Shown: positions 1 through 9,118 of the stretch, one piece after another
Layout: each line of letters starts with the position of its first letter
Position numbering within the stretch: the first letter of the stretch is position 1
DNA from: Aureibaculum sp. 2308TA14-22
GTDB taxonomy: Bacteria; Bacteroidota; Bacteroidia; Flavobacteriales; Flavobacteriaceae
Reading direction: 5' to 3'
Assembly: GCF_040538665.1 (NCBI RefSeq)
Contig: NZ_JBEWXT010000001.1
Coordinates: 3,126,501 to 3,190,500 of the forward strand
DNA length: 64,000 bases
Translations under genes and position numbers: made by a program
The notes under the pieces: generated by a model
What the model was told of the DNA's origin: nothing
The model's input: the letters and a program-made list of their open reading frames with translations, nothing else
Database searches by the model: none

Positions 1-1
1 C

Positions 2-106
2 GTAATTTCAGATGATACTTCAATGACACCAGAAGAGTATAAAGCAATGATTGCCTTGGCTAAAGAAAGTCAAGGTGATGATGATTGTTTAATGTGTGGA
101 TCTTAG
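2..106 (+). CDS. C-terminal end of a probable ribonucleoside-diphosphate reductase alpha subunit (partial)
   Basis: The open frame enters from the left edge and ends in TAG at 104-106. Only 34 residues are visible. They end in DDCLMCGS, so a C-x-x-C pair sits at the extreme C-terminus. Class I ribonucleotide reductase large subunits carry such a redox cysteine pair in a flexible tail that re-reduces the active site, and flavobacterial NrdA proteins end in similar short acidic tails. The identification rests on this tail alone, so another redox protein with a C-terminal CxxC is possible. A strong terminator follows 35 bases later, so this is the last gene of its transcript. Confidence 0.45.
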   Translation, partial: VISDDTSMTPEEYKAMIALAKESQGDDDCLMCGS

Positions 107-140
107 TTTAGATTCAAAAAAAATTAGTTCTGTTTAATTT

Positions 141-177
141 AAAAAATCTCGAAGCTAAATTGGTTTCGAGATTTTTT
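141..177 (+). terminator. Rho-independent terminator after the partial first gene
   Basis: The stem AAAAAATCTCGAA (141-153) pairs with TTCGAGATTTTTT (165-177), giving a long stem with a T-rich 3' arm. It lies 35 bases after the stop codon of the gene entering from the left. Confidence 0.8.
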
Positions 178-327
178 ATTTTTCAAAACAATAAATATTA
201 CTCTTCATTTTAATTCTGAACATTGTTTGAAATATAATAGATTGAAGTATTAAACTATATAAATTTTGGGATAGTTTCTAAATTCTAAATAGAATTAATA
301 ATCTTAATTATTTATATTTACATTCAG

Positions 328-371
328 TTAACGTTAATTTTACATTAAATTAACATTGTAATAACTGAACT
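328..371 (+). promoter_or_regulatory. Candidate Pho box: tandem 11-bp repeats upstream of the Na/Pi cotransporter
   Basis: Four consecutive 11-mers begin at 328 (TTAACGTTAAT), 339 (TTTACATTAAA), 350 (TTAACATTGTA) and 361 (ATAACTGAACT). A fifth WTAAC begins at 372 and runs into the ATG at 377. The 11-bp period and the WTAAC core match repeats upstream of pit, pstS and the porin in this window. PhoB-family regulators bind direct repeats of 11-bp period. The site assignment is inferred from this shared pattern and the gene functions. No clear TAnnTTTG box lies between the repeats and the start codon, unlike at the porin and pit. Confidence 0.65.
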
Positions 372-376
372 ATAAC

Positions 377-2140
377 ATGATTAGAAAAGCATTCTTTTTT
401 GTTCTATTAGTTGTTTTGGGTATTATTTTATACTTCAGTCCAAACTTTAAAACTATAGCAGCTGGTGTTGCCATATTGCTTTTTGGCATGATAATGCTTG
501 AGGAAGGCTTCAAAGTATTTACCAAGGGGCCATTACAAAATATCTTAAAAAAAGCTACCGATAGGCTTTATAAAAGTATAAGCCTAGGAGCATTAGTAAC
601 AGCATTTATTCAATCAAGCTCTTTAGTTTCAGTAATTACCATTTCATTCATTAGTGCTGGGCTAATTAGTTTAGCAGGAGGCATAGGGTTAATTTTTGGA
701 GCCAATATTGGAACTACAGCTACAGCTTGGCTAGTGGCTGGTTTTGGTCTAAAAATTAAAATATCTGCATTAGCTATGCCTATGTTGGTTTTTGGAATTA
801 TATTTTCTCTCCAAAAAAAGATTTCATTAAAAGGTATAGGAAACGTATTAGCAGGATTAGGGTTTTTCTTTCTTGGTATTCACTATATGAAAGAAGGGTT
901 TGATGTATTTAAGGAGTATATAGATTTAACTCAATATGCCGTTTCTGGGGTTTTAGGAGTTATTATTTATACCGGATTGGGCATTGTTATTACTACCATA
1001 TTACAATCTAGCAGTGCAACATTGGCATTAATTTTAACAGCGTTGGCTGCTGGACAAATTGAATATGAAAATGCTTTAGCATTGGCTATAGGAGCCAATA
1101 TAGGAACTACCATTACTGCAGTTTTAGGCTCTTTAAGTTCAAATATTGCTGGTAAAAGACTAGCAGGAGCCCACTTAATTTTTAATGTAGTTACTGGCAT
1201 TGTAGCTTTAGCATTGATTTTCCCTTTGGCCAATTTGGTAGATTATTTATCTGAAGCTTTTGGTATCTCAGCGACTGATTACACTTTAAAATTAGCTCTA
1301 TTTCATACTATATTTAATATTTTAGGAGTCCTTTTAATGATTCCTTTTATTAAAAGATTAGAACGATTTTTATTACGGTTTTTTAAAGAAAAAACAGATA
1401 AAGATATTGACGAACCTAAATACTTAAATGAAGCCGTTTTAGAGTTTCCTGGCTCAGCTATATCTGCTTTAATTAATGAATCTAAGTATTTATATAAAAA
1501 TGCCATTTTTGAAATTGTTGCACATGGTTTGAATATACACAGAGGGGATATTAAATCAAACGAAAAGCCTAAAGATATCGTTAAAAAGACTGTAGAAGTT
1601 ATGGAGGTTGATGTAGAAGAATTATACTATAAAAAAGTAAAATCTATTTATGGTGAAATAATTAGATATGCTTCAACTGCACAAAACAACTTAAAACTAA
1701 ACCAAAGACAAACTGAAAAAATAAATGAGATTAAAATTGCCAATCGTAAAATGGTCGAAATCATTAAAGATGTGCGGGAATTAAATAAAAATATAAATTT
1801 TTCTGCCAATATTGATAATAAGCATTTACAAGATGAATATGACTATTTCAGAAAAAAAATAATAAAAGTATTACGAGTTATTTATTTGTTTAGAAAGGCG
1901 GATAATCCTGAAGAATATGCTGAAAAATTAACTCGATTAAAGAAGGATGCCAAAGAAAATAATAGAAAAAGTCATAAATCTATTGACAAGTTAATTAGAA
2001 AGAATTTGATTACTCCTGAAATGGCATCTTCATTATTTAATGATTATAGCAACGTAAATGATACTATAAAGAAACTGATTGAAGTAGCAGAGCTTCTTTA
2101 TGGTGGTAAGGATTCGTTGTTAGAAAATGGTGATACTTGA
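377..2140 (+). CDS. Na/Pi cotransporter family protein with C-terminal PhoU-like domain
   Basis: Predicted sodium-coupled phosphate transporter of the inner membrane (NptA/YjbB group). Residues 1-350 form the membrane part and hold the two repeated QSSS motifs typical of the Na/Pi-cotransporter II family: FIQSSSLVSVITISF at about 78-92 and TILQSSSATLALILT at about 211-225. Each is followed by a GANIGTT motif. Residues from about 380 to 587 are soluble, charged and helical, as in the PhoU-like tails of this family. The start at 377 keeps an extra N-terminal hydrophobic segment ahead of the conserved LLFGMIMLEEG helix. The 11-bp repeats run right up to this ATG, so a downstream start cannot be excluded. 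It converges on pit across a perfect palindromic terminator. Confidence 0.88.
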   Translation: MIRKAFFFVLLVVLGIILYFSPNFKTIAAGVAILLFGMIMLEEGFKVFTKGPLQNILKKATDRLYKSISLGALVTAFIQSSSLVSVITISFISAGLISLAGGIGLIFGANIGTTATAWLVAGFGLKIKISALAMPMLVFGIIFSLQKKISLKGIGNVLAGLGFFFLGIHYMKEGFDVFKEYIDLTQYAVSGVLGVIIYTGLGIVITTILQSSSATLALILTALAAGQIEYENALALAIGANIGTTITAVLGSLSSNIAGKRLAGAHLIFNVVTGIVALALIFPLANLVDYLSEAFGISATDYTLKLALFHTIFNILGVLLMIPFIKRLERFLLRFFKEKTDKDIDEPKYLNEAVLEFPGSAISALINESKYLYKNAIFEIVAHGLNIHRGDIKSNEKPKDIVKKTVEVMEVDVEELYYKKVKSIYGEIIRYASTAQNNLKLNQRQTEKINEIKIANRKMVEIIKDVRELNKNINFSANIDNKHLQDEYDYFRKKIIKVLRVIYLFRKADNPEEYAEKLTRLKKDAKENNRKSHKSIDKLIRKNLITPEMASSLFNDYSNVNDTIKKLIEVAELLYGGKDSLLENGDT

Positions 2141-2176
2141 TTTAAAAAACACCTCATTAATGAGGTGTTTTTTAAA
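2141..2176. terminator. Bidirectional terminator between the Na/Pi cotransporter and pit
   Basis: A 36-bp perfect palindrome, TTTAAAAAACACCTCATT followed by its exact complement, lies between the convergent stop codons at 2140 and 2183. A-rich and T-rich flanks on both sides make it usable in both directions. Confidence 0.9.
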
Positions 2177-2182
2177 TTTATT

Positions 2183-4498
2183 CTATTCCTCAACCTCAAT
2201 ATCTAAAATCTCATTTGATCTACGGTGCTCATCATAATACAAATTTAAAATGTTCATATTTGCCTTAATTAAATCTTGAGTTTCTAATAAAATACTGAAA
2301 TATAATGTAGTGTTTTTAGGGCTAGATTCTTCTGTTCTAGTCCGTTCAACTTGTTTTTGTATTGATTGTTGAACATCATCTAATAAGATTTGTTTTTGCT
2401 CTATGATACCTGGAACTATTTCATCAAACTTTCTTGAATCAAATACTCCCCGAATTTGATCAAAAAGGTGTATTAATTTCCTATCTATATTAAGCAACTC
2501 TTCGGCTTGTTTTTTCTTTAGCGATTTGTGATTATTATTGACATGTTTGTGGCTAACTTTTGCAATTAAACTAGATGACTGTGCTACATCTTGTATACTC
2601 CCAATAACATCAATATAAAATTTACTGGCACCTAAATAAGAATCATCCAAATCCTTTATAAAATAAAAAATGTCATTTTGAAGATTCTCAATTTCAGATT
2701 CTAATTTTAAAACCGTATTCTTTGCCTTTTTCAGAGCAGTCAAATCTTGATTAATTAAACCATCAATTGTTATATGGTTAATTTTGCTTACTCTTTTTAA
2801 AGCCTTGGAAATATTATCTGCACTTTCTTCAATTACCCCATGAATGGAATTGCTTTCGGCTTTGTTTAAGCTATCTTCAACTTTAATCTCTCTATTCTTT
2901 TTTACATGACCTACATAATTTCTAGCTAATAACAAAATGGCCAGTAATAATAATACTGCAATCATTGTTGGTCCACCTAAATGGATAAGATAAGCAACAG
3001 TACCAGCTGCAATAAAAGCAATTAAAGCTGTACCAAACCATCCGCCAATAACATTAAGTACACCTGCAACTCTATAAACGGCACTTTCACTGCCCCAAGC
3101 TCTATCGGCCAATGAAGTACCCATTGCTACCATAAATGTAACATAAGTTGTTGATAGTGGTAATTTATAAGAAGTAGCAATAGATATTAACACTCCAGCA
3201 ACCATTAAGTTAACAGCAGCCCTAACCATATCAAAAGCTGGTAGTTCGTGGTCTTTACCTTTTGTTAGCTTAATAACAGGCTTTTTAAACTGTTTTTCTA
3301 TATGATTTTGAACTGAATTTGGTACTACTGATGCCGTATATTTGCTAATTAACATTGAAGCTCTTACCAAGCTCCTAGATATAAAATTAGGATTAAAACG
3401 TTCTTGAGTTTCTCCTTGACTAGAAAGGTCTATAGACGTCTTTAAAACACTTTTTGCCTTACTAGAAAACCATAAGGTCAATACCATTATCATTCCTGCA
3501 ACAAACAACAATAATGTTGGCGTTGGAACTTTCTTACCTAAAATACCCATTGCAAATTCATTTGCAGCTAATCCGTCAACATTAACTAACGGATCCATAA
3601 ATGCCTGATACGATTGCCAGGCAGCAATTGGCACACCAATAAAGTTTACTAAATCATTCCCAGCAAAAGCCAATGCTAAAGCAAAAGTGCCTACTATAAT
3701 GATTAACTTATAAATATTAGTTTTTAAATAGGCAACAAATACATAAGAGAGTAGTGACCAAATAATAAAGCTAACTGAAATGATAGGCAATACATTGTTT
3801 TCTAAAAAATCCTTAATAGTAGCACCGCCAATTATATCAAAACTCTGATTAGCAATATCTGCACCCTTAATCCCTTTCATTAATATAAAATAAACCATTG
3901 CCGTTAATGCCACCCCACCAAATAATGCACCTACCCATTTTGCTTTCTTCTCAAAATCAAAAGATAATAATAGACGAGAAATATATTGAACAAGAGCACC
4001 TACAGAAAATGCAATTACAACAGAACCTAAAATTCCAAGTATTATTTCCGTAGCCTTAGCTGTATTAATATAATTAGTTAGCTCAGAAAAGGAACCACTA
4101 TCAGCACTAATTTTAATGAGAGCCATTGCAACCGCTGCACCAAGTAATTCAAATACAATCGATACGGTAGTTGAAGTTGGCATCCCTAAGGTATTAAAAA
4201 AATCGAGTAATAAAATATCGGTTATCATAACCGCCATGAAGATAATCATGATTTCATTAAAGTAGAATTCACCTGGCACAAAAATACCTTTACGGGCAAC
4301 CTCCATCATACCACTAGAAAAAACAGCTCCACAAGCTATTCCCAAACTGGCAACTATCATAATGGTTTTAAAGGATACTGCTTTTGAACCTACTGCGGAG
4401 TTTAAAAAATTAACGGCATCATTACTAACGCCAACTACTAGGTCTGCAATTGCGAGGATAGCAAGTGCAACCACCATCAAAATGTAAATATTTTCCAT
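2183..4498 (-). CDS. pit: Inorganic phosphate transporter, Pit family, with PhoU-like C-terminal extension
   Basis: Low-affinity phosphate permease of the PiT/PHO4 family. The membrane part is duplicated, as in the family: GVSNDAVNFLNSAVGSKA near residue 23 and GNDLVNFIGVPIAAWQSY near residue 285 are the two signature loops with the (G/S)ND(x)VN core. Residues from about 560 to 771 are soluble and rich in charged helices, consistent with a fused PhoU-like domain. The protein is therefore longer than the roughly 500 residues of E. coli PitA. It is the fifth phosphate gene on this strand after pstSCAB-phoU but has its own 150-base leader with 11-bp Pho-type repeats and a TAnnTTTG box. That indicates separate phosphate-dependent control. 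Confidence 0.92.
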   Translation of the reverse strand: MENIYILMVVALAILAIADLVVGVSNDAVNFLNSAVGSKAVSFKTIMIVASLGIACGAVFSSGMMEVARKGIFVPGEFYFNEIMIIFMAVMITDILLLDFFNTLGMPTSTTVSIVFELLGAAVAMALIKISADSGSFSELTNYINTAKATEIILGILGSVVIAFSVGALVQYISRLLLSFDFEKKAKWVGALFGGVALTAMVYFILMKGIKGADIANQSFDIIGGATIKDFLENNVLPIISVSFIIWSLLSYVFVAYLKTNIYKLIIIVGTFALALAFAGNDLVNFIGVPIAAWQSYQAFMDPLVNVDGLAANEFAMGILGKKVPTPTLLLFVAGMIMVLTLWFSSKAKSVLKTSIDLSSQGETQERFNPNFISRSLVRASMLISKYTASVVPNSVQNHIEKQFKKPVIKLTKGKDHELPAFDMVRAAVNLMVAGVLISIATSYKLPLSTTYVTFMVAMGTSLADRAWGSESAVYRVAGVLNVIGGWFGTALIAFIAAGTVAYLIHLGGPTMIAVLLLLAILLLARNYVGHVKKNREIKVEDSLNKAESNSIHGVIEESADNISKALKRVSKINHITIDGLINQDLTALKKAKNTVLKLESEIENLQNDIFYFIKDLDDSYLGASKFYIDVIGSIQDVAQSSSLIAKVSHKHVNNNHKSLKKKQAEELLNIDRKLIHLFDQIRGVFDSRKFDEIVPGIIEQKQILLDDVQQSIQKQVERTRTEESSPKNTTLYFSILLETQDLIKANMNILNLYYDEHRRSNEILDIEVEE

Positions 4499-4523
4499 AA
4501 ACTTTAGGTTGAAAGTAACAGTG

Positions 4524-4531
4524 CAAACGTA
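4524..4531 (-). promoter_or_regulatory. TAnnTTTG promoter element of pit
   Basis: On the minus strand the sequence reads TACGTTTG, a perfect match to the Bacteroidetes -7 element. It lies 15 bp downstream of the 11-bp repeats and about 25 bases before the pit start codon. Confidence 0.6.
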
Positions 4532-4546
4532 ATTTAAAAAAAAACA

Positions 4547-4568
4547 TCTAATGTTAACATAGTGTTAA
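4547..4568 (-). promoter_or_regulatory. Candidate Pho box upstream of pit
   Basis: On the minus strand two adjacent 11-mers read TTAACACTATG and TTAACATTAGA. They share the TTAACA core and 11-bp period with the repeats at the cotransporter, pstS and porin promoters. The downstream edge is 48 bp from the pit ATG, almost the same as the 47 bp at the porin. Confidence 0.65.
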
Positions 4569-4648
4569 CAATTAACATAATAAAGATAAATGTATTTACC
4601 CTTTGGTTACTTTCTCCAAAGTATAAGGCAGGCATAATGTTATAAAAT

Positions 4649-5314
4649 CTATTTTTTCTTTTTGTGCTTTACAACCTCGGCATCTACATAAAATATTATT
4701 TCTTCAGCAATATTTTTAATAAGATCGCCAATGCGTTCTAACTTCTTAACCACAGAAAGTAGTAATAATCCTTGATGTATAATAGTATTGTTTTTCTTTA
4801 TTTCTTCTTCAAGAGTTTTAAAAGAGTTACTATTTATTTTGTCTAAAATCTTGTCTTTTTTAAAGACTTTCCTTGCAATTTTCACATCATTCTCAGTATA
4901 GGCGAAAGTAATATAATCCATCATAGAGTCTATGGTTTCGTACATCTTCTCAAATTCCAATACTTTCAATAAATGAGGTGCAACTTTTTTATCTTCTTCT
5001 ACAACATATTTTGAGATATTATAGGCGTGGTCTGCTATCCGCTCTAATTCATAATTAATTTTAAGAACTGCCATGATAAATCTTAAATCCGATGCCACAG
5101 GATTATACAAAGCCAAAAATCGTTCACAATCTTTGACAATTTTCAAATCTAAAGAGTTAACACGTTTTTCGGTATTAATTACTTCTTCTGCCAGATCAGT
5201 ATCGTTATTAACTAGGGCTTCTCTTGCCTTTGCTAATTGTGATTTGCATAAGATCAGCATTTCATAACCCGTTTCATTTAGTGCTACACGATGTTGTTCT
5301 GCATTTTCTACCAT
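4649..5314 (-). CDS. phoU: Phosphate signalling regulator PhoU
   Basis: Cytoplasmic regulator that couples the Pst transporter to the PhoR sensor kinase and restrains phosphate uptake. At 221 residues it has family length and shows two PhoU repeats of three helices. Each carries the metal-binding E/DxxxD-type signature: LERIADHAYNISKYV near residue 90 and LERIGDLIKNIAEEI near residue 192. The C-terminus is a lysine-rich tail. It lies 12 bases after pstB and is the last gene of the pst operon before the pit promoter region. No phoB or phoR is present in the window. Confidence 0.95.
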   Translation of the reverse strand: MVENAEQHRVALNETGYEMLILCKSQLAKAREALVNNDTDLAEEVINTEKRVNSLDLKIVKDCERFLALYNPVASDLRFIMAVLKINYELERIADHAYNISKYVVEEDKKVAPHLLKVLEFEKMYETIDSMMDYITFAYTENDVKIARKVFKKDKILDKINSNSFKTLEEEIKKNNTIIHQGLLLLSVVKKLERIGDLIKNIAEEIIFYVDAEVVKHKKKK

Positions 5315-5326
5315 AATAATATTGTT

Positions 5327-6169
5327 TTATCCGAAACGTCCTGTTATGTAATTTTCGGTTTGTTGTTTTTGAGGGTTGGTAAATATTTTTTTTGTTTTAT
5401 CGTACTCAATTAAATCACCCATATAGAAAAAAGCCGTGTAATCGCTAATTCTACTTGCTTGTTGCATATTGTGCGTCACAATTATAATGGTATATTTTTC
5501 CTTTAGATTAAAAATAAGATCCTCAATTTTAGAAGTTGAAATAGGGTCAAGCGAAGCTGTAGGTTCATCCATCAAAATGATGGAAGGTTCAACCGCTAGT
5601 GTCCTGGCTATGCACAAACGTTGTTGCTGTCCTCCTGATAAAGCTAGAGCTGATTTTTTCAAATTATCTTTAACCTCTTCCCAGAGATCCGCTTGCCTCA
5701 ATGATTTTTCTACTCTTTCGTTGATAAATTTTTTATCTTTTATTCCCTGTATTTTAAGCCCATATGCAACATTTTCAAAAATGGATTTAGGAAACGGATT
5801 CGGCTTTTGAAAAACCATGCCAATTTCTTTACGTAACTCCTCTACATTTACTTTTTTCTTGTAAATATTATCCCCATTTATTTTTATTTTTCCCGACATT
5901 TTAAACACATCAATATAATCGTTCATGCGATTAAAAAGTCTTAAAAATGTAGATTTACCGCAACCTGATGGCCCTATGAATGCAGTTACGGTATTGGGTT
6001 TAATACTAATGGTTACGCCTTTTATGGCCTCAAAATCACCATACCAAACTTTAACATCTTTAGCTTCAATTCTTGACCTTGACGCTGTTTGGTCAGTTAA
6101 ATCTTTATTTTTATCTTTTTTTGTATTTAATACTATTTCTTCCATAGTTATTTTAATTTCTTTTGCCAT
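5327..6169 (-). CDS. pstB: Phosphate ABC transporter ATP-binding protein PstB
   Basis: ATPase subunit of the high-affinity phosphate importer. Visible motifs are Walker A (GPSGCGKST), the Q-loop region ([11 protein letters not shown]), the ABC signature (LSGGQQQR), Walker B ([11 protein letters not shown]) and the switch histidine in VTHNMQQA. The KPNPFP and NRMND segments are typical of PstB. At 280 residues it carries a roughly 30-residue polar N-terminal extension before the ABC fold. A second ATG at 6145 would remove eight residues and start just after the pstA stop, whereas the chosen start overlaps pstA by 22 bases. It sits between pstA and phoU. Confidence 0.96.
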   Translation of the reverse strand: MAKEIKITMEEIVLNTKKDKNKDLTDQTASRSRIEAKDVKVWYGDFEAIKGVTISIKPNTVTAFIGPSGCGKSTFLRLFNRMNDYIDVFKMSGKIKINGDNIYKKKVNVEELRKEIGMVFQKPNPFPKSIFENVAYGLKIQGIKDKKFINERVEKSLRQADLWEEVKDNLKKSALALSGGQQQRLCIARTLAVEPSIILMDEPTASLDPISTSKIEDLIFNLKEKYTIIIVTHNMQQASRISDYTAFFYMGDLIEYDKTKKIFTNPQKQQTENYITGRFG

Positions 6170-7011
6170 TTATTTCTAAAATATACAGCTATGCCATTCA
6201 TAATAAAAGTAATTAACAATAATATGATAATGGCAGCGGCGGCATTCTCGATAAACCCATGTTGCGGTCTGGAAATCCAGTTGAATATTTGAATTGGCAA
6301 AACAGAAAATTCATCCATCGGATTTTGCGGTGCAAAAGGTACATAAGCTAAAGCCCCAACTACGATTAACGGAGCGGTTTCTCCAACGGCTCTTGATAAT
6401 GCCAGAATGACTCCTGTTAAAATCCCTCCTACTGATGCAGGTAATGTTTGATGCCAAATGGTTTGCCATCTTGAAGCTCCTAAAGCATAAGACGCATCTT
6501 TTATAGAAGAAGGAACAGCTTTTATTGCTTCTCTGGTTGCAACAATAATGATAGGTAATATTAAGAGCGATAATGTTAAACTACCGGCTAGTACACTTGC
6601 ACCCAAACCCATAATTCTAACAAAAACTTCTAGTCCCAATAATCCATAAATTATAGAAGGAACTCCCGCCAGGTTAGAAATATTGACTTCCAATAATCCT
6701 GCAAATCTATTTTTATGTCCATACTCCTCTAAATAAATACCAGCTGCCACACCTAGAGGAAAGGCTATGAGAGTCGTTAAAATCAGAATCCATATACTTC
6801 CCATTAAAGCCGTGAAAATGCCTGACTTTTCTGCTTTTCTAGAAGGCAAATTAGTTATAAAAGACCAATCTATCCTGCCTAATCCGTCAATTAAAATATC
6901 TCCAATAAATACGGTAAGCAATATCAGACCAATTAAAGTGCAAAATATACCCCAAAACTTAAAAAGTTTGTCTTTTATCTTATTCTTTTGAAGGTTATTC
7001 ATACTTTTCAT
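6148..7011 (-). CDS. pstA: Phosphate ABC transporter permease PstA
   Basis: Inner-membrane permease subunit of the phosphate importer. Six hydrophobic segments are visible, and the cytoplasmic EAA-type loop reads [29 protein letters not shown] with the conserved glycine. The segments [16 protein letters not shown] and [15 protein letters not shown] are characteristic of PstA. The coding start overlaps the end of pstC by 17 bases and its end overlaps pstB, which indicates tight translational coupling within pstSCAB-phoU. Confidence 0.95.
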   Translation of the reverse strand: MKSMNNLQKNKIKDKLFKFWGIFCTLIGLILLTVFIGDILIDGLGRIDWSFITNLPSRKAEKSGIFTALMGSIWILILTTLIAFPLGVAAGIYLEEYGHKNRFAGLLEVNISNLAGVPSIIYGLLGLEVFVRIMGLGASVLAGSLTLSLLILPIIIVATREAIKAVPSSIKDASYALGASRWQTIWHQTLPASVGGILTGVILALSRAVGETAPLIVVGALAYVPFAPQNPMDEFSVLPIQIFNWISRPQHGFIENAAAAIIILLLITFIMNGIAVYFRNKWQKKLK

Positions 7012-7873
7012 GATATTTTTTTCTTATTCTATAACTAATACTATTTAATAAGAAAGTAAAAACAAATAGTGTAATACCAGCAGCAAAAATTGTTCTGTAT
7101 TCTATAGAGTTATGTTGCACATCTCCTAAGCTAACTTGCACTATATAAGCCGTAATGGTTTCTACTGGAACAGTTGGGTCTAGAGTTAATCTTGGTTGTT
7201 GTCCCGCAGCAATAGCAACGATCATTGTCTCACCTATAGCTCTTGAAACTGCTAATATTACTGAAACTACTATACCTGATGAAGCAGCTGGCACAACAAC
7301 TTTAAAAGCTGTTTGTAATTTTGTAGCTCCCATACCATATGAGGCTTCTCTAAGTGAGCTTGGAACCGCATACAAGGCATCCTCACTTAAAGAAGATACA
7401 AAAGGAATAATCATTATGCCCATTACAATACCCGCAGATAACGAGTTAAATCCAGACAAATCAGGGTAAATTTGCTGTAAAAATGGAGTTACAACTACTA
7501 GAGCAAAAAAACCATAAACTACAGTTGGAACTGCAGCCAGTAATTCTAATAATGGTTTTATAGTCTTTCTAAAACTTCTTGGGGCATATTCGCTTAAGTA
7601 AATGCTAATAGACAAACCTACAGGTAATGCAACGGCAATAGCAATAAAAGAGGTTAATAACGTTCCCGACAGTAGTGCTGAAATTCCATAATGTTTGTCA
7701 GTAAATAAGGGAGTCCATTGCGTATCAGTAAAAAAGTCAATAATAGAAACTTCGCTAAAAAATTGAAAAGCTTCAAAAGCTAAAACTAAAACAATACCAA
7801 CAGTAACAGCAATAGTAATTAAAGCACTTGAAAACAAGGATTTTTCAATAATTAATTCCTTTATTTTACGCAT
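6995..7873 (-). CDS. pstC: Phosphate ABC transporter permease PstC
   Basis: Partner permease of PstA in the high-affinity phosphate importer. Recognisable parts are the AAVPTVVYGFFALVVV segment, the EAA loop ASYGMGATKLQTAFKVVVPAASSG and the SRAIGETMIVAIAAG helix shared by PstC proteins. At 292 residues it is close to family length, with a long first periplasmic loop holding WTPLFTDKHYGISALLSG. It follows pstS after a 65-base gap containing a strong hairpin, which probably sets a lower level for the membrane subunits than for the binding protein. Confidence 0.95.
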   Translation of the reverse strand: MRKIKELIIEKSLFSSALITIAVTVGIVLVLAFEAFQFFSEVSIIDFFTDTQWTPLFTDKHYGISALLSGTLLTSFIAIAVALPVGLSISIYLSEYAPRSFRKTIKPLLELLAAVPTVVYGFFALVVVTPFLQQIYPDLSGFNSLSAGIVMGIMIIPFVSSLSEDALYAVPSSLREASYGMGATKLQTAFKVVVPAASSGIVVSVILAVSRAIGETMIVAIAAGQQPRLTLDPTVPVETITAYIVQVSLGDVQHNSIEYRTIFAAGITLFVFTFLLNSISYRIRKKYHEKYE

Positions 7874-7895
7874 ATACTATTTATTTAATATAAGA

Positions 7896-7920
7896 AATCA
7901 GGTGACAGAAGCACCTGATT
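7896..7920 (-). terminator. Intercistronic hairpin between pstS and pstC
   Basis: AATCAGGTG (7896-7904) and CACCTGATT (7912-7920) form a 9-bp perfect stem with a 7-base loop. No T-run follows on the minus strand, so it is more likely an mRNA-stabilising or partial termination structure than a full terminator. Such hairpins are common after binding-protein genes of ABC operons. Confidence 0.6.
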
Positions 7921-7938
7921 CCTCAGTAAAACCTCTGT

Positions 7939-8892
7939 TTATTTGTTACTTTCAACAAAAGTTTTGAAATTTTCAGTTTGCTTAATATAATTTTCTATAG
8001 GTAGTGGAATATAACCGACATCCTTAGACAAATTTCCTGCATTATCTATATAAAAATTAACAAATTCTACCACTTCAGGCTGCTTTATTGAAGTACTGTT
8101 TACATAAATAAATAAAGGTCTTGATAATGGTCTATAGCTACCATTACTAACTGTTTCTAATGTTGGCTTTACAACCTCAGTCCCATTATGTACTCCAATT
8201 AATTTCAATTTATCTTTATTTTCAGTATAGTAGGCTAGTCCGAAAAATCCCAACGAATATTTATCTCCAGCAATACCTTTTACCAATACGTGGTCATCCT
8301 CACTTGCGGTAAAGTCTCCACGACTAGAACCGCTTTTACCAACAATTGCTTCAGTAAAATAGTCATATGTACCAGAAGCAACACCTGGTCCAAATAGATG
8401 AATTTCTTCATTTGGCCATTCAGGACGAATTTGATTCCATTTCATGATTTTACCTTGAGCTGCAGGTTCCCAAATTTTCTTCAGCTCTTCAACATTAAAA
8501 CTATCAACCCAATCATTTTCAGGATGTACCAAAACCGCTAAGCCATCATAAGCTACCTCAAGCTCTAAATAATTGATGTTGTTTTCAGCACATGCCGCTT
8601 TTTCTTTGTCTTTAATTGGACGTGAAGCATTAGAAATGTTTGTTTCTCCTCTTGAGAATTTTTTAAAGCCTCCTCCTGTACCCGAGACACCAATGGTGAC
8701 TTTTACCTTTGGTTGTTCAGATCTGAATTCTTCGGCAACAGCTTCCGTAACCGGAAATACGGTGCTTGAACCATCCACTTTAATAGTTCCAGCTAATTCC
8801 TTAGTTCCGTTTTGACTATTTACTTTTTCTTTTTTCTCGCCACAAGCACCCATTAATAATGCTAAGGACAATACAATTACTAATTTCTTCAT
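7939..8892 (-). CDS. pstS: Phosphate-binding lipoprotein PstS
   Basis: Substrate-binding subunit of the phosphate importer. The N-terminus [20 protein letters not shown] is a lipoprotein signal with cysteine 17 as the predicted lipidation site, so the protein is anchored facing the periplasm. The mature part starts with the family motif [19 protein letters not shown]. It also holds the phosphate-contacting [12 protein letters not shown] and ASRPI segments, and [10 protein letters not shown] later in the chain. At 317 residues it has the normal length. It is the first gene of pstSCAB-phoU and its promoter region holds three 11-bp Pho-type repeats. Confidence 0.95.
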   Translation of the reverse strand: MKKLVIVLSLALLMGACGEKKEKVNSQNGTKELAGTIKVDGSSTVFPVTEAVAEEFRSEQPKVKVTIGVSGTGGGFKKFSRGETNISNASRPIKDKEKAACAENNINYLELEVAYDGLAVLVHPENDWVDSFNVEELKKIWEPAAQGKIMKWNQIRPEWPNEEIHLFGPGVASGTYDYFTEAIVGKSGSSRGDFTASEDDHVLVKGIAGDKYSLGFFGLAYYTENKDKLKLIGVHNGTEVVKPTLETVSNGSYRPLSRPLFIYVNSTSIKQPEVVEFVNFYIDNAGNLSKDVGYIPLPIENYIKQTENFKTFVESNK

Positions 8893-8963
8893 CTTTTAGT
8901 TTTAGTTGTTTTATTATACAAAGAAACAATGCAAATATTAAGTAAAGGTTAAGGGAAAATCAA

Positions 8964-8996
8964 AAAAGTGTTATGGTTAAGTTATCTTAATGTTAT
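8964..8996 (-). promoter_or_regulatory. Candidate Pho box upstream of the pst operon
   Basis: On the minus strand three consecutive 11-mers read ATAACATTAAG (8996-8986), ATAACTTAACC (8985-8975) and ATAACACTTTT (8974-8964). All begin with ATAAC and have an exact 11-bp period. The repeats end 71 bp before pstS. Near matches to the -7 element (AATATTTG at 8939-8932 and TTTCTTTG at 8926-8919) lie between them and the gene. Confidence 0.7.
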
Positions 8997-9040
8997 AAGA
9001 ATTAATCTAAAAAAGGTCTTGAAGATAATAAGGTCAAAAA

Positions 9041-9060
9041 AAGAGGGCCGCAGCCCTCTT
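9041..9060 (-). terminator. Terminator of the porin gene
   Basis: AAGAGGGC (9041-9048) and GCCCTCTT (9053-9060) form an 8-bp stem with a CGCA loop. On the minus strand the stem is followed by a run of T. It lies 58 bases after the porin stop codon and separates the porin from the pst promoter. Confidence 0.85.
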
Positions 9061-9118
9061 TTAATCAGTAAAACATAATCGTCAAGTAAATTCCTAAACT
9101 AACTAGTTTATAAATTTC

